Part shown: positions 8,323 to 14,785 of the stretch, in pieces
Layout: each line of letters begins with the position of its first letter
Position numbering within the stretch: position 1 is the first letter of the stretch
DNA from: Legionellaceae bacterium
GTDB lineage: Bacteria; Pseudomonadota; Gammaproteobacteria; Legionellales; Legionellaceae
Length of the DNA: 24,042 bases
Direction: 5' to 3'
Assembly (NCBI GenBank): GCA_030696465.1
Contig: JAUYSE010000169.1
Span: 1 to 24,042, forward strand
Position numbers and translations under genes: made by a program
Notes under the pieces: generated by a model
Database searches by the model: none
What the model was told of the DNA's origin: nothing
What the model saw: only the letters and a program-made list of their open reading frames with translations

Positions 8323-8331
8323 TTATCCACA
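8323..8331 (+). promoter_or_regulatory. Perfect DnaA box
   Basis: Second exact TTATCCACA nonamer, same orientation as the one at 8216. It is followed by an AT-rich tract (AATTTTTTCA). Confidence 0.5.
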
Positions 8332-8404
8332 ATTTTTTCAGAGTTTATGCAAGCTTTGTATTTTCGGTGCGAACAAGCAAGATTAGATTGATATTTGGGT
8401 TGTA

Positions 8405-8413
8405 TGCTATAAT
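8405..8413 (+). promoter_or_regulatory. Extended -10 promoter of the Sel1-repeat gene
   Basis: TGC-TATAAT is a perfect extended -10 element, 38 bases upstream of the ATG. TTGATA at 8388 is too close (14-base spacer) to be a normal -35, so the extended -10 probably carries the promoter. A GAGGGG ribosome-binding site follows at 8441-8446. Confidence 0.55.
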
Positions 8414-8451
8414 TTTGGTAATTAGTTTTTTATAGTATATGAGGGGTTTTT

Positions 8452-9939
8452 ATGTTGCCTGATAATTTTGATGTAGAGCTCGAGTTGTTGTTAACTACGG
8501 ATGCTGCTACTTGGGAATGGTATAGCCGTTTTAAAAAGATACTTGATTTGATTTCCTCAGAGGATGCGATCAAGTTCTTTGAGAAAAAACAACCTTTTTT
8601 AGAAAGCAATGAAAACGGTAATATATTAATTTTGCAGGCATATATATATGTGGGGCAAGGAGAATATAAAAAAGCGATTGAGGCTTGCGAGGCAGCGATA
8701 CAAAAAAATAATCCTGTGGCGATAGGTCGTCGCGGCTTGATGTATTTGAGAGGAGAGGGGGAGCCGGATAAGGTCCCTAACCATCAGCAGGCAAGCGCTC
8801 TTTTTAAAGAAGCCACTGAAAAGGGAGACGTTTGGGCGCCTTGCCATTTAGCACGGATGTATAGGGATGGTTTGCTTGGCGAAGCTCCCAATGTTAACAA
8901 AGCTATGGACTACTTCACTATTGCAATACAGCGTGGCAATAGTGAAGCAATGGTTGAGTTTGCACGCTTGCATTTTGAGAATGCAGAATTGGGCACTTCA
9001 GCTAACTTTGCAATTGCTGCTGAATTTTTAGAGAAGGGAATAGAAGCCGATTATCCTGAGGCGATGGTTGAGCGTGCATGGATGTTTCTTTATGGCGAAG
9101 GTGAAGTGGATGGAAAACCGAATTATACCGCCGCACAAAAATTGTTTGAAAAAGCATCCGATATGGGACATATTCGCGCACCCGGTATTTTGGGAGATAT
9201 GTACTATAGAGCGCAAATAGGATCAGATACGAAGGGCTTAGCTAACCGAGCAAAAGCCATGGAATACTTTGCTCTCGGAGCACATCGTGGAGATCCAAGG
9301 GCTATGCATGAGTATGCTCGTGCGTTTCTTCTAAAAAAAGATTATGTTGCAGCTCAGACATGGTTTGAAAACGCATCGAACAGTGGTTTTTCTCTATCCA
9401 GCTATGAATTAGCTCACCTGTATAGTTTAGAGGATATTGGTGGCGCGCCAAATAAACAGGCTGAGTTATATTATAATGCGTTGGCCGCGAGTCAAGGGCA
9501 TCAACCAGCGATGCATAATCTCATTGATCTGACGCTTGCAACCGGGCCTGGTTTGATGCCCCCTAGTTTGACCACTGCTAGTTCTGCGACACCGGATGAT
9601 AAACCAGTTGTTCCATCAACCCAGATAGAGGTACTGAATCAACAACAAGCCAGCTATTTGAAAACTCGAGTACATACACGTATCGATGAACTTGAGTTAG
9701 AAAAGCAAAGGTTTATTCCGAACAACAAAGAAAGAAAAACCCTTAAAATTGAGGGATTGCACAAGTTGGAAGCGTTGCTGGAAAAGCCCAATGTGTCTAT
9801 TCAAGAGGTGCGTAATTTACTGAAAGATCTGCAGGATAAAACAAAAAATGCTCCAGTTACTGCAGGATTTTTTAGTAAAAAAACAGCAACCTTGCTGAAA
9901 GAAGTCGAGGCTGCGTTACCGCCGGCACCAACGGTATAA
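8452..9939 (+). CDS. Sel1-repeat (TPR-like) protein, putative effector
   Basis: A 495-residue protein whose residues ~85-360 are a run of Sel1-like repeats. Recurring units have the form A-x2-x-L-G/A-x-M/L-Y followed by A-x-x-(Y/L)F-x-A-x2-(K/R)G. Examples are LARMYRDG, LGDMYYRA, ALFKEATEKGD and EYFALGAHRGD. Such alpha-solenoids bind other proteins; Sel1 proteins such as LpnE and EnhC of Legionella act in host entry and trafficking. A Pro/Ser/Thr-rich linker (365-390) leads to a charged helical C-terminal domain (395-490) containing FFSKKT (473-478) and ending in EAALPPAPTV. This domain resembles the end of the DNase I-fold protein encoded next door. No signal peptide is seen. GAGGGG lies five bases before the ATG. 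Repeat family certain; effector role inferred. Confidence 0.85.
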   Translation: MLPDNFDVELELLLTTDAATWEWYSRFKKILDLISSEDAIKFFEKKQPFLESNENGNILILQAYIYVGQGEYKKAIEACEAAIQKNNPVAIGRRGLMYLRGEGEPDKVPNHQQASALFKEATEKGDVWAPCHLARMYRDGLLGEAPNVNKAMDYFTIAIQRGNSEAMVEFARLHFENAELGTSANFAIAAEFLEKGIEADYPEAMVERAWMFLYGEGEVDGKPNYTAAQKLFEKASDMGHIRAPGILGDMYYRAQIGSDTKGLANRAKAMEYFALGAHRGDPRAMHEYARAFLLKKDYVAAQTWFENASNSGFSLSSYELAHLYSLEDIGGAPNKQAELYYNALAASQGHQPAMHNLIDLTLATGPGLMPPSLTTASSATPDDKPVVPSTQIEVLNQQQASYLKTRVHTRIDELELEKQRFIPNNKERKTLKIEGLHKLEALLEKPNVSIQEVRNLLKDLQDKTKNAPVTAGFFSKKTATLLKEVEAALPPAPTV

Positions 9940-9995
9940 CTCACCTTCCGAGCCAAACTAACATCAGCGGCAAGGAACTCCCTCGCGTTAAACCT

Positions 9996-11729
9996 TCACT
10001 GTGGGGCGGCGGTCTGAACGGGCGGCGGAAGCGCTTCTTCCAACGCCCCTAATGCGCTAAGCATTTTAGTCGCTAATTGTAAACTTTTTGGGGTTTTATG
10101 AAAAAAATCCCAAGTATTACGCTTACTGCTTAAACTATGTATTTGCGCTGCGGTTATCTCAGAGGGTTTTTCCTGTAGTAACGTCTTTAGTATATTTACT
10201 TTTTGATCAATTAAGGGCTTTTTAGTGGAGTCAGCTTTCTTCGATAAATTTTCTAATTTTTCCTTGTATTCGCTTAACTCTTGCAATGCGTGAATGAACT
10301 TAATTTCTAATAAAATAGTGTCGCTCTTTGCTAATGAGGGTAAGTATGTTTGCACATATTCTTTTAGATGATTTTTACCTGTGAGCGTGGTTAATAGTGA
10401 TTTATAGAAGTTTAATTTATCAGATAACTGGGCATTAGATATCTCCTGAAATGTCGGAATTTTTACGGCTTTGTCTATTTTTGAGGCGGGTCCTGCTACT
10501 GGGGCAGCCACTCCCACTACTGGTTTCACTCCTACTGCAGGGGTGGCAGCTTTTTTCTGTCCCAATAGGTCAGAGTAACATTTCTGACAATAATCAAAGT
10601 TATCTTTATCTTGATTTTTAAAGATTTTCCCCTCATTTATGTATGCTTGTAGGGTATGCCATTCTTGATAAGCGACTCCATCCTGAGAATTTTTGGTAAA
10701 CGTATCAAAAACTCTTTGTAAATGTTTTTTCATCGGCATCCATGGATGCCCGGCAAGCAGAAAATGTGTGCGCAATCTATTGGGGGGAATTGGCACAAGG
10801 CTAATGTCATTGTTGCTCGAATCTGTTGAGAAATATTCGCCCTCAGTGTCCGTTATCAATGCATCATGCCCTCCGCCGCTCACAAAAAAAGTATCATAAA
10901 TTTTATTAGGAAATGTGCCGTTTGGTAGTGCTACATTATGTCGGGCGGTTAGTTTTCCCGTTGTGTTATCCATAGAAATATTTGTCGGTAAAAAATAATC
11001 CCCGAGCGCATTATCGGTGGTGAGATTGACCACATTATTAGTATCCCCCAAGAGTATCGTGGGATGTCCACTCGTTTGATATCCTTTTTGCAAATCAGCT
11101 ATACGTTGACGATGATCTTGGCCGAACTCTAAGTGGAGGTTGCCAATAACAAACGCTTGGCCAGTAGCCTTGTCTGTGAACACACTTTCTAATGCACGAT
11201 GAGGACTTTTTCCTACTGTCCCTTTGATTTGTCCTTCACTTTTGTCATGCTTGAATTTTTTTGCATTATAGACGGTGATAAGGGGTTGTACGCCTTGACC
11301 AGAAAGCACAATGTCATAGCCATGCTTTTTGAGCATATCCATGTATGCTTTCCGTAGAGAATATTGGTTCTTCTCATCTTTATGATAGTACCAGTCCGGT
11401 TCTTGTAGGGCGATAATATCGCAGCCTTGCGTAACCATTTTTTCTAGTTGATCAATTTGCTTGAGTTTCCGCTGAGTATAAGTGCCAGGGCCTTGAGCGG
11501 TATCAGGAGTTTCATCGGTATCGGTGGGGTTGTTTGAGTGATGCCCCCCATTACTCTGTTTGCTGCGGCAGAACATTTGCATATTCCAGGTGCCAGCCTT
11601 GACCACCAGTGGCGGTTTCGGTTGACCTTGTTGGTCTATGCCTCGTTCAAATGTGACTTGAATAGAACGACGGGTATGGTCCGACGTAGCTCCGGGAACA
11701 GGTTCAAATATGGGGGATGGGTGTGGCAT
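9996..11729 (-). CDS. Endonuclease/exonuclease/phosphatase (DNase I-fold) protein, putative effector
   Basis: A 577-residue protein with an N-terminal EEP domain, the fold shared by DNase I, ExoIII, sphingomyelinases and inositol-polyphosphate 5-phosphatases. Motifs in order are TWNM (N49), LQEP (metal-binding E110), GNLHLE (N197, H199), GDTN (D229, N231), IYDTFFV (D279) and AGHPW (H328). The last normally reads SDH, and the Asp that supports the catalytic His is replaced by Gly. An Ala/Pro/Val linker near 400-415 leads to a helical C-terminal domain with FFHKTP (542-547) and an EEALPPP tail, like that of the Sel1 protein. The ATG at 11729 is preferred to a TTG at 11744 because the promoter leaves almost no leader for the TTG. 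The genes converge, 56 bases apart. Substrate (nucleic acid, lipid or phosphoinositide) is unknown. Confidence 0.78.
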   Translation of the reverse strand: MPHPSPIFEPVPGATSDHTRRSIQVTFERGIDQQGQPKPPLVVKAGTWNMQMFCRSKQSNGGHHSNNPTDTDETPDTAQGPGTYTQRKLKQIDQLEKMVTQGCDIIALQEPDWYYHKDEKNQYSLRKAYMDMLKKHGYDIVLSGQGVQPLITVYNAKKFKHDKSEGQIKGTVGKSPHRALESVFTDKATGQAFVIGNLHLEFGQDHRQRIADLQKGYQTSGHPTILLGDTNNVVNLTTDNALGDYFLPTNISMDNTTGKLTARHNVALPNGTFPNKIYDTFFVSGGGHDALITDTEGEYFSTDSSNNDISLVPIPPNRLRTHFLLAGHPWMPMKKHLQRVFDTFTKNSQDGVAYQEWHTLQAYINEGKIFKNQDKDNFDYCQKCYSDLLGQKKAATPAVGVKPVVGVAAPVAGPASKIDKAVKIPTFQEISNAQLSDKLNFYKSLLTTLTGKNHLKEYVQTYLPSLAKSDTILLEIKFIHALQELSEYKEKLENLSKKADSTKKPLIDQKVNILKTLLQEKPSEITAAQIHSLSSKRNTWDFFHKTPKSLQLATKMLSALGALEEALPPPVQTAAPQ

Positions 11730-11759
11730 AAGGTTCTCGTTCAAGTCAGCTTGGATATA

Positions 11760-11788
11760 AGTATAGATTATGCTCTAATAATACTCAA
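11760..11788 (-). promoter_or_regulatory. Sigma-70 promoter of the DNase I-fold gene
   Basis: On the minus strand, -35 TTGAGT (11788-11783), a 17-base spacer and -10 TATACT (11765-11760). Transcription would begin near 11753, about 24 bases before the ATG at 11729, which supports that start codon. Confidence 0.55.
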
Positions 11789-11832
11789 ATTTTATCGATA
11801 AAAGCCATCGCCTGTGTTGGTAAAAAACGGTA

Positions 11833-11841
11833 TGATATACT
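11833..11841 (+). promoter_or_regulatory. Extended -10 promoter of parC
   Basis: TGA-TATACT, an extended -10 element 61 bases upstream of the parC ATG, diverging from the promoter of the DNase I-fold gene. No good -35 hexamer is visible. Confidence 0.45.
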
Positions 11842-11902
11842 CAAGACACAACGCCTGATCGCGCATAGCAGACGATAATGAACTTCATTGATAGGTAATA
11901 GT

Positions 11903-14155
11903 ATGGGAATGACCGCAAATACAGAATGTATGCCATTGGCGACATTTACAGAAAAAGCATATTTAGATTATTCGATGTATGTCATTTTAGATCGAGCGCT
12001 TCCTCATCTCGCCGATGGCTTAAAGCCAGTACAGCGACGTATTATTTACGCCATGTCTGAATTAGGTTTAAAAGCAGCGGCAAAATATAAAAAATCTGCA
12101 CGTACCGTCGGGGATGTCTTAGGTAAATTTCATCCACACGGAGACAGTGCCTGTTATGAAGCCATGGTATTAATGGCGCAGCCGTTTTCCTATCGTTATC
12201 CCTTTATTGATGGCCAAGGGAACTGGGGCTCCCCGGACGATCCTAAATCGTTTGCCGCGATGCGCTATACAGAAGCACGTTTGTCGCCTTATGCAGAAGT
12301 GTTACTGGCAGAATTAGCGCAAGGCACCGTGGATTGGGGCGATAACTTTGATGGTACTTTACAAGAGCCACTCTTATTGCCGGCGCGTTTACCCAATGTC
12401 TTATTGAATGGTGGCACGGGTATTGCAGTGGGTATGTCTTCGGATGTGTTGCCCCATAATCTTTCTGAAGTTGCAGCAGCCTGTGTTTATCTTTTAGATA
12501 ATCCAACGGCATCGTTGACTGATGTGATGCAGTATTTGCCCGGTCCAGATTTTCCAACCGCCGCAGAAGTGATTACCCCACCAGAACAGATTGCGGCCAT
12601 GTATGCCACTGGCAATGGCAGTATTCGGATGCGAGCGGTGTATAGAATAGAAAATCATCAAATTGTGATTATTGCTTTACCCTATCAGGTGTCTGGCGCC
12701 AAAATTATGGAACAAATTGCTGCACAAATGCAGCAAAAGAAGTTACCTTTAGTCGACGATGTTCGGGATGAGTCGGATCACGAGCATCCCACACGCTTAG
12801 TCATTATCCCGCGTTCGGGTCGTGTCGACGTAGAAGGCTTGATGTCGCACCTGTTTGCCAGTACCGATCTAGAACGTAGTTATCGTTTTAATGCCAATGT
12901 GATAGGGGTAGATGGTAAACCACAGGTTAAAAGTTTAGTACCGCTATTATTAGAGTGGTTGCAATACAGGCTGCAAACGGTAGAGCGTCGCTTGCGTTAC
13001 CGTTTAGAACACATACAGCAGCGCTTACATTTGTTAGAGGGTCTATTAATAGCCCATCAACACTTGGAAGAAGTGATTCGTATTATTCGCGAAGAAGATC
13101 AACCTAAAGCAGCATTAATGCAGAGATTTTCTTTAAGTGCGTTGCAAGCCGATGCTATTTTGGATATGAAACTGCGGCATTTAGCGCGTTTAGAAGCGCA
13201 ACGTTTACAGGAAGAGTGGGATTTACTACGTACCGAGGCGACCGAGCTAGAAGGGATATTGGCAGATCCGAAAAAATTACGGCTTTTGGTGAAGCGTGAA
13301 ATTAAAGAAGATAGCGCACGTTTTGGTGATGTGAGGCGCTCTCCACTAGTGATGCGTGCACAAGCGCAAATTTTAAAAGAAGTGGTGCCGAGCGAGCCGA
13401 TTACGGTGGTATTGTCTGAAAAAGGCTGGATTCGTGCGGCGAAAGGTTGGGATGTCGATGGTTCAACACTGAGTTATAAAACCGGGGACGCATTGAAAGC
13501 GCAAATTTTGGCGCGTAGTACGCAAATGATTGTATTTTTAGACAGCGAAGGCAAGGTGTATAGTGTGCCAGGGCATAGTTTGCCTTCAGCACGTGGTCAG
13601 GGGGAGCCATTAACCAGCCGTTGTAATGCAGGTGAAGGACATACCTTTGAAAGCATGATAGGGGGCGATCCCCAAGAGCAAGTGTTGTTAACACAGTCTT
13701 CAGGTTATGGCTTTTATACTACGTTAGAATCTTTATACTGTAAAAATAAAAATGGAAAAACCTGTTTAAAATTAGTAGCAGGCAGTCAGATATTACCCAT
13801 GCAAAAATTTGGCACAGAAGGCACCTGGGTGGCCTGTGTGAATCGCGAGGGTCGTTTGTTGGTATTTCCTGGGAATACGCTTGCCGAGTTGTCGCGTGGA
13901 AAAGGGGTGAAGTGTATGCAGTTGGCTAAAGGTGGTGAAGATGCCATGCTGTATGTCGCGGTGTTACAAGAAGGCGATCATTTGCGAATAGAGGCCGGCA
14001 ATCGGCACTTATTATTGAAACCAGCCGATCTCAAACATTATCAAGGTGAACGTGCACGTCGCGGCCGAGTGTTACCACGGGGTATTCAACGGGTGAGTCG
14101 ATTGTTGGTGGTATCTAAACAGCCTGCGCCCGCCGAGCCACCGCCTTTGGTGTAA
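11903..14155 (+). CDS. parC: DNA topoisomerase IV subunit A
   Basis: ParC forms the breakage-reunion half of topoisomerase IV (with ParE), which decatenates daughter chromosomes. The protein has 750 residues, against 752 in E. coli. It has the opening TFTEKAYLDYSMYVILDRALP, the active-site tyrosine Y122 in AAMRYTEARLS, the tower and coiled-coil region, and a C-terminal pinwheel domain. ParC rather than GyrA is indicated by the length, the SMYVILDRALP opening and the absence of a clear GyrA box. The quinolone-determining positions equivalent to E. coli S80 and E84 are the sensitive Ser and Glu (HPHGDSACYE). I prefer the ATG at 11903 to a TTG at 11888 because AGG lies eight bases upstream. It stands alone, converging on the toxin-antitoxin pair nine bases away. 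Confidence 0.96.
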   Translation: MGMTANTECMPLATFTEKAYLDYSMYVILDRALPHLADGLKPVQRRIIYAMSELGLKAAAKYKKSARTVGDVLGKFHPHGDSACYEAMVLMAQPFSYRYPFIDGQGNWGSPDDPKSFAAMRYTEARLSPYAEVLLAELAQGTVDWGDNFDGTLQEPLLLPARLPNVLLNGGTGIAVGMSSDVLPHNLSEVAAACVYLLDNPTASLTDVMQYLPGPDFPTAAEVITPPEQIAAMYATGNGSIRMRAVYRIENHQIVIIALPYQVSGAKIMEQIAAQMQQKKLPLVDDVRDESDHEHPTRLVIIPRSGRVDVEGLMSHLFASTDLERSYRFNANVIGVDGKPQVKSLVPLLLEWLQYRLQTVERRLRYRLEHIQQRLHLLEGLLIAHQHLEEVIRIIREEDQPKAALMQRFSLSALQADAILDMKLRHLARLEAQRLQEEWDLLRTEATELEGILADPKKLRLLVKREIKEDSARFGDVRRSPLVMRAQAQILKEVVPSEPITVVLSEKGWIRAAKGWDVDGSTLSYKTGDALKAQILARSTQMIVFLDSEGKVYSVPGHSLPSARGQGEPLTSRCNAGEGHTFESMIGGDPQEQVLLTQSSGYGFYTTLESLYCKNKNGKTCLKLVAGSQILPMQKFGTEGTWVACVNREGRLLVFPGNTLAELSRGKGVKCMQLAKGGEDAMLYVAVLQEGDHLRIEAGNRHLLLKPADLKHYQGERARRGRVLPRGIQRVSRLLVVSKQPAPAEPPPLV

Positions 14156-14164
14156 CGCATAAGA

Positions 14165-14503
14165 TCATTCTAAATCTAAATGTAATTTAAGCGCGCTCTG
14201 TATCTTATCCATAGATTGCTGCACATAGCCAGCGCGCTTAGAATGCTCAATTCTAGATTTTGAAATAGTTCTAATTTGATGACATTGTGCTTTAGAATCT
14301 TTGGGTAAATCTGTTTCTATGGCCGTTAAAAAGACCTCGAACGGATACACCTTGCTGATGTTAGAAGTAATTGGAACAATAGTAATGAGATCCGATGATT
14401 TATTGCTCGCATTATTACTCACAATTAAAACGGGTCTGCGCTTTTTAATTTCATGTCCGATAGTTGGATCTAAATCGGCAAAATAAATTTCACCACGTTT
14501 CAT
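14165..14503 (-). CDS. MazF/PemK-family toxin (endoribonuclease)
   Basis: MazF/PemK toxins cut single-stranded mRNA at short sequences and stop translation; the partner antitoxin blocks them. The 112-residue protein has the N-terminal signature KRGEIYFADLDPTIGHE, the core RRPVLIVSN, and the conserved DSKAQCHQIRTISKSRI (S70, Q76, R78, T79). All match an active MazF fold. The ATG at 14503 was chosen because the longer in-frame ORF adds 26 hydrophobic residues encoded within the antitoxin gene, which the family lacks. The gene overlaps the antitoxin end by 14 bases, typical of a coupled toxin-antitoxin pair. It converges on parC. Confidence 0.92.
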   Translation of the reverse strand: MKRGEIYFADLDPTIGHEIKKRRPVLIVSNNASNKSSDLITIVPITSNISKVYPFEVFLTAIETDLPKDSKAQCHQIRTISKSRIEHSKRAGYVQQSMDKIQSALKLHLDLE

Positions 14504-14717
14504 GTTCGTCGAGCCCATCGTTAGTAGTAATATCAAAATCGCTATTAATTTCTTGATTGGCTTCGCGATAACAAGATTCAAGATAGGATTGTTGCAATAA
14601 ATAAATAGCCGCCTTGATGACTTCTGAACGTGTTTTTAAATGATTTTCTGCTTGATAATCATCAATAAATGCACATTGTTCATATGGCAATGAAATAGAC
14701 AATTTTTGTGCGTTCAT
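14490..14717 (-). CDS. Ribbon-helix-helix antitoxin
   Basis: A 75-residue antitoxin that should bind and neutralise the MazF-like toxin and repress the operon. Residues 5-45 (KLSISLP, then IDDYQAENHLKTRSEVIKAAI) fit a ribbon-helix-helix DNA-binding domain: a strand, then two helices joined by the turn before TRSEV. The acidic C-terminal third (EINSDFDITTNDGLDEHE) is the likely toxin-wrapping tail. It precedes and overlaps the toxin gene. A perfect palindrome overlapping the -10 box upstream is the probable autoregulatory operator. An RHH antitoxin with a MazF-type toxin is a known combination, distinct from the AbrB-fold MazE of E. coli. Confidence 0.88.
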   Translation of the reverse strand: MNAQKLSISLPYEQCAFIDDYQAENHLKTRSEVIKAAIYLLQQSYLESCYREANQEINSDFDITTNDGLDEHETW

Positions 14718-14750
14718 GACTCAATTTCCTGAAGTTTAAAAATAATACTT

Positions 14751-14772
14751 ATTATACTACTAAAAGTAGTAT
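14751..14772 (-). promoter_or_regulatory. Promoter/operator of the toxin-antitoxin operon
   Basis: The palindrome ATACTAC-N5-GTAGTAT (14754-14772) has perfect seven-base arms. It overlaps a minus-strand TATAAT -10 element (14756-14751) placed about 34 bases upstream of the antitoxin ATG. This is the layout expected for autorepression by the RHH antitoxin. No good -35 is seen. The site sits in the short gap just after the priA stop codon. Confidence 0.6.
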
Positions 14773-14785
14773 GAAATGCAAATTT

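Larger units (their letters stand above)
8037..8451. promoter_or_regulatory. Divergent AT-rich intergenic region with DnaA/IHF-type sites
   Basis: These 415 bases separate two divergently read genes and hold no ORF I can support. They contain two perfect DnaA boxes, one perfect IHF-consensus match, the palindrome AAGAAATTTCTT (8191-8202) and promoters for both flanking genes. The right half is markedly AT-rich. It could be a regulated bidirectional promoter, or less likely a replication origin. Confidence 0.55.

Noticed and set aside
14504..14581. An N-terminal hydrophobic extension of the MazF-like toxin
   Set aside because: It overlaps the antitoxin coding sequence in another frame, and the family begins at the KRGEIYFADL segment.
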